Source: Bacteroidales bacterium (GTDB taxonomy: Bacteria > Bacteroidota > Bacteroidia > Bacteroidales > UBA1715). From it: a stretch of DNA of 15,243 nucleotides. Below, in pieces: positions 5,715 to 14,133 of this stretch. Location of the stretch: assembly GCA_031262005.1 (NCBI GenBank), contig JAISIO010000049.1, forward strand, positions 1-15,243, written 5' to 3'. A program made the position numbers and the translations under genes. The stretch's first letter is position 1. Each line of letters begins with the position of its first letter. The notes below the pieces were generated by a model. It was given only the letters and a program-made list of their open reading frames with translations. It did no database searches and was not told the DNA's origin.

Positions 5715-8700
5715 ATGAATCATCGTAGTTTTTTTAATCCTCGCTTCTTTATATTGTCGAGCCTTGCGTGTATAGCTCTGGCGATTGTGTTAGAAGCAAC
5801 TCTTTTGCATACTACCTTTTCGGAGCAAGGTGTGAACGATGTTGAAACAGTGGTACATAAAAAACAAAAACAGGTGCACAAATATCTTCAAAAACTTGCA
5901 ATCTTTGCTGATACTGCGGGTTTTGAACAATTTCGTGATTTTTATAATCAACATGAAACTGTGTTTGAAAAACAAAAAATAGCTTTTTTTGTCGTCAAAC
6001 ATAACCAATTAGTTTTTTGGAGTACTAATGCTATAAATTTCCCTATTGATTCGCTTGATTTATTACAACTCCCGACCGTATTTATTGATCACTCTTGGTT
6101 CTTGAATTCGTCGTTACAGACCGATTCTTGTGATTTGTATCTTTTGACCACAATCAAAACTGAGTATGCTTTTGAGAATGACTACATACACAATGTATTT
6201 CAATCCGATTTTGGAATAAACGCTTCCATAGCCATAAGTAATGTGCCGCGCAATGATTTCTATGCTGTGAACGATGCGCAGGGAAATTTTGTATTGGGGC
6301 TTTCAAAACAAGCAGAGGTTTTAGAACACCCTCAATTGCGTAACGGCATAATTATATTGTATGCGTTGAGTTTGCTATTGGCTCTCATGGCTGCACATAA
6401 GCGTTTGCTGAAAATTATTAATATCCAACAGCGTGCGTTGTATTTAACTTTGTTTGTTGTTGTGGCACTTGCTTTGCGCGTGCTCATGCAGTTTTTACAA
6501 ATTCCCCATGTCTTTTATACAACCGATTTGTTCAATCCTTTGGTATATGCTCATTCGTGGATTATTCCATCGTTGGGAGATTTGTGTATCAATAGTTTGC
6601 TGCTGTTGTTTGTATTGTGGCATATAGCCGAGATTCTGAAACGAGTGCCCGAACGAACTCTATGGCAGCGCATCGCTTTTGTGTGTTCCGTCAATGTGTT
6701 TATGCTTGGTGTTTTATACCTTATTCGCTCGTTGATATTCGATTCTACATTGCAGTTGGAATTGTATAATTTGCTTAGTATTAATTATTTAAGTTTTATA
6801 GCATACTTTATTATCGGAGTGCTATTGTTGGCATATGCTATTCTGTGTTTTAGTTTTTATTCAGGCACACAGACTTTGTTTTTCAATAAAAAACAAGGCA
6901 TATTGGTGGTATGCGTAAGCATTGCTGTTTTTACGGTTCTTGCTATGGTGGCGCATCATTATGTGTGCTATGTATTGTTGTTTTTTACGGTTTTTGTTTT
7001 GTTGTTTGAACTACGAGTGTCTCGCAATATTATAAAAATTGTAGCATTTACAGGAATGGTGGTATTTACTATGCTGTATTGCAATATATTTATTCAGGAA
7101 AAACATATACAAATAAAACGTATCGTTGCCGAAAATTTGACGAATGAAAAAGATTTGATTGCCGAAATGCTGTTGAAAGGTATAAAACCGCAGATGAAAA
7201 CCGACACCATGTTACAGGATCTGTTGCTCGATCGTAGTGGTAACGAAGCGGAAATTAATCAATATTTACAAAAAACATATTTTAGCGGATTTCTGAAAAA
7301 ATATACTCTGGAAAGTACTATTTGCGGTAGCGGCGATTACTTTACCGACAATAATCAATTACAGAATTGCGAGGAATATTTTACGCATATTTTGCAAAAT
7401 TATGCTACTCCGTTATCAAATTCCTCGTATTATTTTTTGAATAATCCCGATGGTAATATCAGTTATTTCGATTCGTTGTACTATATATTTCCGGAAGGCG
7501 ATACAGCGCAGCTCTATATAGAATTGCATGCCAAACGACTGCCCGAAGAATTGGGGTATCCCTCGCTTTTGCTGCGCGATGGTGTGCACACAGGCATTGA
7601 AAAAAGTCAATATTCATACGCCAAATACAAAGATTCGCTTCTTATGACTAACCATGGACGATTTATGTATCCGCTTAATCTTTCGAGTATTCGCAGTCAA
7701 AATGCTTTGCGACGTGTCAGTCACGAGTTTGTGCAACTCGGCGAACACACCATAGGAATTGTGTCGCACCGAACTCCTTCGTTACTTGATCTTTTGTATT
7801 GGACTTCATATATTTTTGTGTTTTATGCCTTAGTGTTTTTGTTACCTTATTATATAGTGCAGCGTTACAGCCGACACAAACAGCGAGCTTCTATTGCCGA
7901 TAAGGTGAAATATGTAATTGTTGTATTTGTGCTACTCTCGTTGCTTATTACCATTGTGTGTTTGGGTTGGTTTAGCCGTCAACAAAATCGTAGTTTGCAA
8001 ACACAAATTACAAAACAAATGCAGTCAATTTTAGTCGATTTTACAAACCATTATGGTGACAGCACGCAATTAACAGCCGCCGACAAGGATCAAGTGGAAG
8101 CATTGTTAATAGATTTTTCAAATACATTTTTTACCGATATTCATATTTATGATACGCATGGAAATTTATTCGCCTCATCACGACCGGAAATATTTGAATA
8201 TCAATTGATAGGTCGAACCATGAATCCACAGGCGTATTATCGCTTGGTTGTGCGGCAATTGCCTGAATTTGCTACCAAGGAATCTATTGGTGACTTGCAA
8301 TTTACCTCCACATATAGCGTGATTTTGAATACAAAAGGTGAAATTCTGGGTTATTTGAATGTACCGTATTTTACCAAACAATATGAACACACGCAGCAAA
8401 TAGCATCGCTTATTGTGGCTATTGTGAATAGCTATGTGTTGCTCTTGTTGCTTGCAACATTAGTAGTAGTGGGTATTTCCAATACTATAACAAATCCGTT
8501 ACGTATGTTGCGCGATACTATGCGACAAGTAAAATTCGGCGAAAACAATCAAAAGATAGAATGGCACACTGCTGACGAAATAGGCGAATTGATAGAGAAT
8601 TATAACGTGATGATTGATAAATTGGGTGAAAGTGCGAAACGCCTTGCCGAATCGGAACGCGAAAGTGCATGGCGTGAAATGGCGCGGCAAATAGCGCACG

Positions 8701-9323
8701 ATATCAAAAATCCGCTTACGCCTATGAAACTTAATATGCAAATGTTACAACGTTTTGCAAACAATAAACCTAATGATTTTGATGAACGCTTACAAAAAAT
8801 AAGTAATTCTATGCTTGAACAAATTGATGTGCTTACCGCTACGGCAAATTCATTTTCTGATTTTGCAAAAATTTCATCATGGAATCCCGAGCGATATGAA
8901 TTAACGGAGCAAATACGGAGTTTAATTACGTTATTTGAACAGCACGAACACGTGCAAATTTATTGCCATATAGCAGAAAGTCCGATTTATATTGTTGCCG
9001 ATAAAGAAAAAATCGCACGCCTTGTTACCAATCTTATTACTAATGCCGTACAGGCAATTTCTCAATCAAAACAAGGTGAAGTGCATGTGAATGTAGAGCT
9101 GCAATCACAGCAAATTCGTATTGCCGTAACCGACAATGGTAATGGCATAAATCCCGAAGTAATACCTCATATCTTTGAATTTCACTTTACCACCAAATCC
9201 ACCGGTAGTGGTTTAGGATTAGCTATTTGCAAAAATATTGTGGAAAATGCAAAAGGGCATATTTATTTTGAAACCCAACAAGGGCAGGGGACTACTTTTT
9301 TTGTGGAATTGCCTGTGGGATAA
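5715..9323 (+). CDS. Large multi-TM sensor histidine kinase (HAMP, NtrY-like kinase core), orphan
   Basis: Inner-membrane sensor kinase of 1202 aa. N-terminal TM (~11-31) and an extracytoplasmic segment to ~210 are followed by a bundle of about eight TM helices (~211-460), a second extracytoplasmic domain (~461-690), two TMs (~690-714, ~732-753), a third extracytoplasmic domain (~755-893) that resembles a Cache/PAS-like sensor, and a last TM (~896-920). The cytoplasmic part has HAMP (~918-972), a dimerisation box AHDIKNPLTPMKLNM with phospho-acceptor His995, the N box NLITNAVQAI (catalytic Asn1110), G1 DNGNGI (Asp1140) and G2 TGSGLGLA (~1163-1170). The HDIKNPLTPMK signature is NtrY-like. No receiver domain and no response regulator gene is next to it, so its partner lies elsewhere. 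The ATG at 5708 is out of frame and stops at once; 5715 is the only good start. Signal unknown. Confidence 0.9.
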   Translation: MNHRSFFNPRFFILSSLACIALAIVLEATLLHTTFSEQGVNDVETVVHKKQKQVHKYLQKLAIFADTAGFEQFRDFYNQHETVFEKQKIAFFVVKHNQLVFWSTNAINFPIDSLDLLQLPTVFIDHSWFLNSSLQTDSCDLYLLTTIKTEYAFENDYIHNVFQSDFGINASIAISNVPRNDFYAVNDAQGNFVLGLSKQAEVLEHPQLRNGIIILYALSLLLALMAAHKRLLKIINIQQRALYLTLFVVVALALRVLMQFLQIPHVFYTTDLFNPLVYAHSWIIPSLGDLCINSLLLLFVLWHIAEILKRVPERTLWQRIAFVCSVNVFMLGVLYLIRSLIFDSTLQLELYNLLSINYLSFIAYFIIGVLLLAYAILCFSFYSGTQTLFFNKKQGILVVCVSIAVFTVLAMVAHHYVCYVLLFFTVFVLLFELRVSRNIIKIVAFTGMVVFTMLYCNIFIQEKHIQIKRIVAENLTNEKDLIAEMLLKGIKPQMKTDTMLQDLLLDRSGNEAEINQYLQKTYFSGFLKKYTLESTICGSGDYFTDNNQLQNCEEYFTHILQNYATPLSNSSYYFLNNPDGNISYFDSLYYIFPEGDTAQLYIELHAKRLPEELGYPSLLLRDGVHTGIEKSQYSYAKYKDSLLMTNHGRFMYPLNLSSIRSQNALRRVSHEFVQLGEHTIGIVSHRTPSLLDLLYWTSYIFVFYALVFLLPYYIVQRYSRHKQRASIADKVKYVIVVFVLLSLLITIVCLGWFSRQQNRSLQTQITKQMQSILVDFTNHYGDSTQLTAADKDQVEALLIDFSNTFFTDIHIYDTHGNLFASSRPEIFEYQLIGRTMNPQAYYRLVVRQLPEFATKESIGDLQFTSTYSVILNTKGEILGYLNVPYFTKQYEHTQQIASLIVAIVNSYVLLLLLATLVVVGISNTITNPLRMLRDTMRQVKFGENNQKIEWHTADEIGELIENYNVMIDKLGESAKRLAESERESAWREMARQIAHDIKNPLTPMKLNMQMLQRFANNKPNDFDERLQKISNSMLEQIDVLTATANSFSDFAKISSWNPERYELTEQIRSLITLFEQHEHVQIYCHIAESPIYIVADKEKIARLVTNLITNAVQAISQSKQGEVHVNVELQSQQIRIAVTDNGNGINPEVIPHIFEFHFTTKSTGSGLGLAICKNIVENAKGHIYFETQQGQGTTFFVELPVG

Positions 9324-9384
9324 TTTGTAACACACCACCCTTTGCAATTTTCTCCAGATAAGAAAATAGCACGTCTTTGCGCAA

Positions 9385-10035
9385 CTAATGTGTGCTCACA
9401 AAACTCACAATATTTGCACCCATTCTCAATGCCTTTGTGCGAGTTTCCTCGCTATTGTTGTGCACTGCGGCATCTTCCCAGCCATCGCCCAAATCGCATT
9501 CGTAGGTATAAAAACAAATCATGCGCCCTTTCCACAATAAGGCAAATCCTTGTGGCGGTTTGTTGTCGTGTTCGTGAATTTTGGGCAATCCTTTGGCAAA
9601 ATAGAAGGGTTTTTGATAGATTTCATGCTCGGCAGTAAGTTCCACGAAATCCAATTCGGGGAATACTTTTTTCATTTCTCGGCGAATAGCAACGTCAAGT
9701 CCGTAATTGTCGTCAATATGTAAAAAACCACCGCTTAGAAGATAGGTGCGTAGATTTTGCGCATCGGAATTGGAAAACAATACATTACCGTGTCCGGTAA
9801 GATGCAGCATAGCATAATTAAAAATATCGGGACTACCCACTTCTACGGTTGAAGCCTGAATGTTGGTTTTCAACTCCCGATTACAAAATGCCGCTATATT
9901 GGGTACGGAGGTCGGATTAGCATACCAATCGCCGCCACCGCTATATTTTACTACGGCTATGCGGAATGTGCTTTGTTGGGAGAACAAACTTGTGGTACAG
10001 AGAAAACAGAGCAAGAAAAAAAAAGTTTTATACAT
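9385..10035 (-). CDS. DUF4159 domain-containing exported protein
   Basis: A 216-aa protein with a signal peptide (~1-19, TTSLFSQ) followed by a single DUF4159 domain. Visible landmarks: RIAVVKYSGGGDWYANPT (25-42), HLTGHG (78-83), GGFLHIDDNYG (102-112, with the flavodoxin/glutamine-amidotransferase-like turn), EHEIY (~135-139) and C-terminal YECDLGDGWED. The domain is common in Bacteroidota and has no established biochemical role; some relatives accompany MoxR/DUF58 gene clusters, which are not seen here. It converges on the kinase gene with 61 nt between the stops; no clear terminator is visible in that gap. The start is the first ATG and begins the signal peptide. Confidence 0.88.
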   Translation of the reverse strand: MYKTFFFLLCFLCTTSLFSQQSTFRIAVVKYSGGGDWYANPTSVPNIAAFCNRELKTNIQASTVEVGSPDIFNYAMLHLTGHGNVLFSNSDAQNLRTYLLSGGFLHIDDNYGLDVAIRREMKKVFPELDFVELTAEHEIYQKPFYFAKGLPKIHEHDNKPPQGFALLWKGRMICFYTYECDLGDGWEDAAVHNNSEETRTKALRMGANIVSFVSTH

Positions 10036-10076
10036 ACATATATTGTATACGAATTATCTCCGATAAGACAAAACGA

Positions 10077-10108
10077 ACGCAGATTTTTAATTTTCTAAAA
10101 ATCTGCGT
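10077..10108. terminator. 13-bp perfect hairpin between the PorP-like and DUF4159 genes
   Basis: ACGCAGATTTTTA (10077-10089) pairs perfectly with TAAAAATCTGCGT (10096-10108) around a 6-nt loop. It lies 46 nt past the PorP-like stop and 42 nt before the DUF4159 start on the minus strand. The stem is strong enough to act as a terminator or mRNA 3' end, but no clean T-tract follows it, and it is also part of a repeat-like stretch (10077-10136). Confidence 0.5.
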
Positions 10109-10136
10109 CTATCTGTTAAATCTGTGACATCTGCGT
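10077..10136. repeat. Degenerate ATCTGYG repeat block
   Basis: After the hairpin, the motif ATCTG recurs four times at roughly 9-11-nt spacing (ATCTGCGTCT, ATCTGTTAA, ATCTGTGAC, ATCTGCGTG, 10101-10136). This pattern, with its inverted start at 10078, resembles the 'AATCTGTG/AATCTGCG' intergenic repeats found in many Bacteroidota genomes. No mobile gene is attached. Confidence 0.5.
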
Positions 10137-10153
10137 GCTACTATATCAACACA

Positions 10154-11320
10154 TTAATATCGTGAAAAACGGTCGTTCGGGTGAGGAATTGCCGCAGGGC
10201 GTCGTTTTGAACTCGGCAATGCCAAGTCGTGAATTTCAAAACTCAATGTAATTTCGTGTGTACCACCTGTTCCAAGTCCCGCTTGCGAAATTGTCATATC
10301 GTAGCTATATACAAGTTGATATGAACGTTTGTTGTCGCGCGAATATTTAGTGTATCCAAGTGTGAATATCATTGAGTCGAAGGTTTTGTTTTTCAACGAT
10401 GAGTACACATCACCTATACTTTCGCGTTTGGTATACATTTTACGCACCCATAAACCGGCTTGCAGCGACGACATAAATGATAATTTGGTAGGAATTACGG
10501 AATTTAAACCGAACGATATTGTTTGAAATCCTGCATCGGTGTTATCGAACCACACGCTTGTAGGGGTTTGATTTTCATACAAAAAACCGGGTGTGAGTAA
10601 GAAAAATTTATTGTAATATCCTTTGCGGTCAATGCGAATTGAAGAAGTTGCATGAATATCTACTTTCATTGGTAAGCGAGAATCTTCGTTATTGCCGAGC
10701 CACGACATATCGGGTTGCGATAAGTGGTGAAACGCTACACCAATAGTATTGGAAGCAATGTAACGCACCGGATTTTTACGGATATTGAAACGACCGACCA
10801 AACCGGCACTGAAATCGAATTTACCTACATTAAATTTCCCATCAACAGGCGGAAGGAATTCGGTTTCATAAATGCGCCCGAAACGAGGGTCAAACTCATC
10901 GACAAACGTAAGGGCTGTATAATCCAATGATTTTTGTATATAGGTTACTTGACCACCTATCTGCATTAAGAAATCGGGGGTAAAACGAATTTGCTTAGCA
11001 TAACCGACACCTCCGGTAAATGTGTTAATGAAATTTTCACCTTGTGAATTGCGAGTAACAATGAGTCCTAAACCACCTTCGGCAAATTTTTGGTCATAAA
11101 AATCAACTGCTATACTCTGTGTTCCCCATTCACCAGGCACGTTTGTCCATAAGTGGCGGTCGGTTACTGTTCCTCGCAAACCCGGATTAATACCTATAAA
11201 CGCCGGATTATAATACATTTCTTTTAAGTAAAATTGCGAAAAGTTTGGGTCTTGCGCAAAGGCATTTACGAAAAAGAATAAGGAAATTATGAGAGGGGTA
11301 AATTTGTATATTTTTTTCAT
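10154..11320 (-). CDS. PorP/SprF-family type IX secretion outer membrane protein
   Basis: A 388-aa outer-membrane barrel of the PorP/SprF family, which anchors T9SS-secreted adhesins or other CTD proteins at the cell surface. A signal peptide (MKKIYKFTPLIISLFFFVNA, cleaved near AFAQ) precedes the family's diagnostic start, QDPNFSQFYLKEMYYNPAF (23-41), then the N-P-G turn and a barrel with GGLGLIVTRNSQG and GGVGYAKQIRF strands. The C-terminal GTHEITLSFEIHD strand is followed by a ~20-residue polar tail with KRRPAAIPHPNDRFSRY, longer than in many members. Genes of this family often sit beside a giant adhesin or gliding gene; none is here, so its substrate is unknown. The nearby DUF4159 gene is separated by a hairpin. 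Confidence 0.9.
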   Translation of the reverse strand: MKKIYKFTPLIISLFFFVNAFAQDPNFSQFYLKEMYYNPAFIGINPGLRGTVTDRHLWTNVPGEWGTQSIAVDFYDQKFAEGGLGLIVTRNSQGENFINTFTGGVGYAKQIRFTPDFLMQIGGQVTYIQKSLDYTALTFVDEFDPRFGRIYETEFLPPVDGKFNVGKFDFSAGLVGRFNIRKNPVRYIASNTIGVAFHHLSQPDMSWLGNNEDSRLPMKVDIHATSSIRIDRKGYYNKFFLLTPGFLYENQTPTSVWFDNTDAGFQTISFGLNSVIPTKLSFMSSLQAGLWVRKMYTKRESIGDVYSSLKNKTFDSMIFTLGYTKYSRDNKRSYQLVYSYDMTISQAGLGTGGTHEITLSFEIHDLALPSSKRRPAAIPHPNDRFSRY

Positions 11321-11396
11321 ATTAAAACGTTTGAAACATTTAAACTTTTACCTATTGTCAATCTTTGCCGATTAGGCTCAATCATTACAATAAAGG

Positions 11397-11427
11397 CAAA
11401 TATAGTATATTATTTTTTAGAAACAAT
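11397..11427 (-). promoter_or_regulatory. Probable promoter of the PorP/SprF-like gene
   Basis: On the minus strand ATTG (11424-11427), 19-nt spacer, TATATTTG (11397-11404): perfect -7 box and a one-mismatch -33 box at the expected spacing. Transcription near 11390 would give a ~70-nt leader before the ATG at 11320. Confidence 0.55.
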
Positions 11428-11573
11428 CATTGCAACGCAAAGTTTTTGCAAAAATATATTGCATTTTTTTGTGTAAAATCATATAAATATATGACAATAA
11501 GCATATTATATTGTTTTTATTTTTAAAAATAAACTAATTTATGCGTACTAATTTATAGTGTCAATTAACTCCG

Positions 11574-11581
11574 TATCTTTG
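11574..11581 (+). promoter_or_regulatory. Probable -7 element of the amidohydrolase gene
   Basis: TATCTTTG matches TAnnTTTG and ends 24 nt before the ATG at 11606. The -33 region (ATTT at 11551) is weak. Its position below 11558 argues against the upstream GTG start and for 11606. Confidence 0.4.
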
Positions 11582-11605
11582 TATTCCAAATTAAATGTTC
11601 TAAAA

Positions 11606-12925
11606 ATGATTGATTATAAAATAATAAACGCCTACGTTGTTACGGTAAATTCCGAATTTTTAATAATTGAAAATGGCTGTGTTTGTATTGAAAACGACAC
11701 AATTGCGCATATATGTGAAACCTGCGACAGCCACGATATTGAAGCCGAAACGGTAATTGATGCTCAGGGAAATTTACTTTTACCCGGTTTTATTAATGCG
11801 CACACGCACGCAGGAATGAATATATTTAAAGGGTATGCCGATGATTTGCCGTTACAACAATGGTTGTTCGATTATGTTTTTCCGGTTGAAGCAAAATTTA
11901 CAAATCGTGAAAATGTAAAAATAGGGTCTTCATTGGCTTTGTTGGAAATGATTGCAAGCGGAACAACGTGTTTTGCGGATATGTATTATTTTGTGGAAGA
12001 AACAGCCCGATTATGTGAAGAAATAGGCATGAGAGCCATTTTGTCGCAACCGATTGTGGATTTTCCGGTAGCCGATGCCGCCACGCCCGACGAGGCGTTA
12101 CAATTATGTGAAACGTTGATGCAACGGTTCGCAAATCACCATTTAGTACAGGTTGTACCCGCTCCGCATAGTATTTACACCTGTTCGGCGGAATATGTGC
12201 AAAAAGCTCGTGCGCTTGCAAATCGCTTCAATGCTCCGCTCCACACGCATCTTTCGGAAACGGCTGAGGAATATAATAATTGTATAGAACAACACGCCAA
12301 AACTCCGATTGAATATTTGAATGATTTGGGTTGCTTTGATGGAAAAACAATTGCCGCTCATTGCGTATATGTAAGCGAAAACGACCGAGAAATTTTGGCA
12401 CAAAAACGAGTGTGTGCGGTTAATAATATGCAAAGTAACCTGAAACTTGTGAGTGGAGTGTCTCCCGTGCCCGAACTACTCGAAAGCGGCGTGAAAGTGT
12501 GTTTTGGCACCGATAGCGTTGTGAGCAATAATTCGCTCGATATGTACACCGAAATAAAAACTGCAGCTTTGGTACATAAATACCGCAGTGGAAATGCCTC
12601 TGCTTTAGGTGCACAACAAACGGTATTTATGGCAACTCGCGGTGCTGCCGAGTGTTTGGGAATCGATCACTTGTGTGGTTCTATTGAAGTGGGTAAAAAA
12701 GCAGATTTACAAATTGTAAACATCAATCAAATTCACGTTGTGCCGTTGTACAATATATATTCGCATATTGTGTATGCTTTGCAGGGCGGTGATGTAGATA
12801 CGGTATTTATTAACGGAAAATGTGTGTATTTACATAAGCACTTTCAAGGCATTGATGCATTTGACGTGATGGTGCGGGCGCAGGAACTTGCTAATACAAT
12901 AATTGATGAAATGGCTAATCGATGA
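11606..12925 (+). CDS. Amidohydrolase, probable 5'-methylthioadenosine/S-adenosylhomocysteine deaminase
   Basis: Cytoplasmic metal-dependent deaminase of the TrzN/MtaD branch of the amidohydrolase superfamily; the family deaminates MTA, SAH or related purines. With the start at 11606 it is 439 aa, the usual length. Metal site: HTH (His66, His68) in the NAHTHAGM motif, His215 in HLSE, His252 in AAHC and Asp303 in FGTDS; Glu218 is the proton shuttle in HLSE. The substrate-side pattern GYADDLPLQQWLFDYVFPVEA fits MtaD. The usual 'HNPxSNxKL' is NNMQSNLKL here (Asn273-Asn274-Met275), so the typical His-Asn-Pro is changed, which makes the exact substrate less certain. A GTG start at 11558 would add 16 unsupported residues and lie above the likely promoter. 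The glycosyltransferase follows 42 nt later, possibly co-transcribed; no functional link is obvious. Confidence 0.8.
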   Translation: MIDYKIINAYVVTVNSEFLIIENGCVCIENDTIAHICETCDSHDIEAETVIDAQGNLLLPGFINAHTHAGMNIFKGYADDLPLQQWLFDYVFPVEAKFTNRENVKIGSSLALLEMIASGTTCFADMYYFVEETARLCEEIGMRAILSQPIVDFPVADAATPDEALQLCETLMQRFANHHLVQVVPAPHSIYTCSAEYVQKARALANRFNAPLHTHLSETAEEYNNCIEQHAKTPIEYLNDLGCFDGKTIAAHCVYVSENDREILAQKRVCAVNNMQSNLKLVSGVSPVPELLESGVKVCFGTDSVVSNNSLDMYTEIKTAALVHKYRSGNASALGAQQTVFMATRGAAECLGIDHLCGSIEVGKKADLQIVNINQIHVVPLYNIYSHIVYALQGGDVDTVFINGKCVYLHKHFQGIDAFDVMVRAQELANTIIDEMANR

Positions 12926-12967
12926 ATCGACTAATCGGTTATTTCAATTAATCAATTAATCAACAGT

Positions 12968-13870
12968 ATGCTTTCAATCTGCATTGCAACATATAATTAT
13001 CCTGTAACGAAACTTGTAACCGAGCTTCATAAGCAATGCTGCGCAGCTGCAATTGATTTTGAAATTCTTGTTGCTGATGATTGTTCAGAATTACTATACG
13101 ATGAGGAAAATAAAAAACTTGCTCAATTTCAGCAGATTATCTATTGGAGAATGGGGGGGAATGTTGGACGGGCAGCTATTCGTAATGAATTGGCTCGGCG
13201 TGCGAAATTCTCATATCTGCTTTTTCTTGATTGTGATGCGGAAATTGAAAATCCACGTTTCATAGAACACTATATTGCGGCGGCGCACAAACAGTGTGTA
13301 ATCTGTGGTGGTGTTGATTACCAAAAAGAAAAACCAGTACCCACCAAACGTTTACGCTGGAAATACGGCGTACAACGTGAAATGCTTTCTGCTGAACAGC
13401 GCAGCGCAAGCGGTAAAGGTTTAACAACATTTAATATGTTGATTGATAGAGAAATACTTATGCGTATCGGTTTTAATGAAAGCATTCGCACCTATGGTTA
13501 CGAGGATACGTTATTTGAATATACGCTAAAAAAACAGGGTTATATAATTACACACATTGATAACGCCGCTTTTCATGTTGGTTTGGACGACAATATCGTA
13601 TTTCTGAAAAAAATAGAAGAAAGTTTGTTCACTTTGCAGCAACTTGCCTGTAATAACACTATTGATAGCGATTTTTTACAATTCATAAAAATATATAGAG
13701 TGTATTGTTGGTGCAATACATATAAACTTACGCTTTTTGTGCGTTTACTGTTTCGTGTAAAGCACGTGTTTTTAAGGTATATAATACAAAAAAATGCGCC
13801 CTTGTGGGTGTTGGATTTGTATAAACTTGGTTATTTTTGTGAACTTCAATACCCTCGTTTTCGGAATTGA
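12968..13870 (+). CDS. Family 2 glycosyltransferase (GT-A fold)
   Basis: A 300-aa cytoplasmic or membrane-associated enzyme that transfers a sugar from a nucleotide donor, probably to a cell-surface glycan. GT2 landmarks in order: N-terminal SICIATYN (3-10), EILVADDCS (32-40, donor-binding Asp pair), GGNVGRAAIRN (63-73), LFLDCDAEI (85-93, the DxD metal-binding motif as Asp88-Cys-Asp90) and GYEDTLFEY (177-185, the catalytic-base region). The C-terminal ~70 residues are hydrophobic-basic and may sit on the membrane. It begins 42 nt after the amidohydrolase, the spacer being a short AATTAATC tandem repeat, and ends just before a hairpin terminator. Acceptor and sugar cannot be told from the sequence. 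Confidence 0.88.
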   Translation: MLSICIATYNYPVTKLVTELHKQCCAAAIDFEILVADDCSELLYDEENKKLAQFQQIIYWRMGGNVGRAAIRNELARRAKFSYLLFLDCDAEIENPRFIEHYIAAAHKQCVICGGVDYQKEKPVPTKRLRWKYGVQREMLSAEQRSASGKGLTTFNMLIDREILMRIGFNESIRTYGYEDTLFEYTLKKQGYIITHIDNAAFHVGLDDNIVFLKKIEESLFTLQQLACNNTIDSDFLQFIKIYRVYCWCNTYKLTLFVRLLFRVKHVFLRYIIQKNAPLWVLDLYKLGYFCELQYPRFRN

Positions 13871-13906
13871 TAAATAGTTGTGTTTTATTGTGCATTTCTC
13901 TTACAA

Positions 13907-13959
13907 ATTTTTATGTAATTCCAAAGTTATACTTTGGATTTTTATGTAATTTCAAAGTT
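13907..13959. repeat. Two near-identical 22-nt direct repeats
   Basis: The 22-nt sequence at 13907-13928 recurs at 13938-13959 with one C-to-T difference, a period of 31 bp. The terminator hairpin is formed where the two copies meet, so duplication may have created it or the two may share an origin. Confidence 0.75.
13920..13943 (+). terminator. Intrinsic terminator after the glycosyltransferase
   Basis: TCCAAAGT (13920-13927) pairs perfectly with ACTTTGGA (13931-13938) over a 3-nt loop and is followed by five T residues (13939-13943). It lies 50 nt beyond the stop codon. Confidence 0.6.
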
Positions 13960-14026
13960 TGTTCTCGGAGTAAACTGACAAACGAAGTCTTAAAAAACGA
14001 AGTGTGAAGGTGGCTTTCTGCGAGGA

Positions 14027-14128
14027 TTACTTAAAACCATTATTGCTATAGATTTCGTGCGCTTGCTCTAACAAAAGTAGTGGTTTTTCTAAATCAGCAG
14101 TAAAAATAATGTAATTTTGTGTTTGTAA
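14027..14128 (-). pseudogene. Possible gene remnant, 33 codons without a start
   Basis: On the minus strand 33 sense codons reading FTADLEKPLLLLEQAHEIY followed by SNNGFK and a stop have coding-like amino acid use. A stop lies immediately upstream (about 14131) and no start codon is present. It could be the leftover C-terminus of a lost gene, or chance. The family is not recognised. Confidence 0.25.
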
Positions 14129-14133
14129 TTATA

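Noticed and set aside
9324..9384. Terminator between the convergent kinase and DUF4159 genes
   Set aside because: No stem longer than a few base pairs followed by a T-tract could be found on either strand.
11898..12614. Four minus-strand frames of 63-107 codons
   Set aside because: Antisense to the amidohydrolase, which has all its catalytic motifs in one frame.
12926..12967. Tandem AATTAATC in the amidohydrolase-glycosyltransferase spacer
   Set aside because: Two short AT-rich units only; too little to call a functional repeat.
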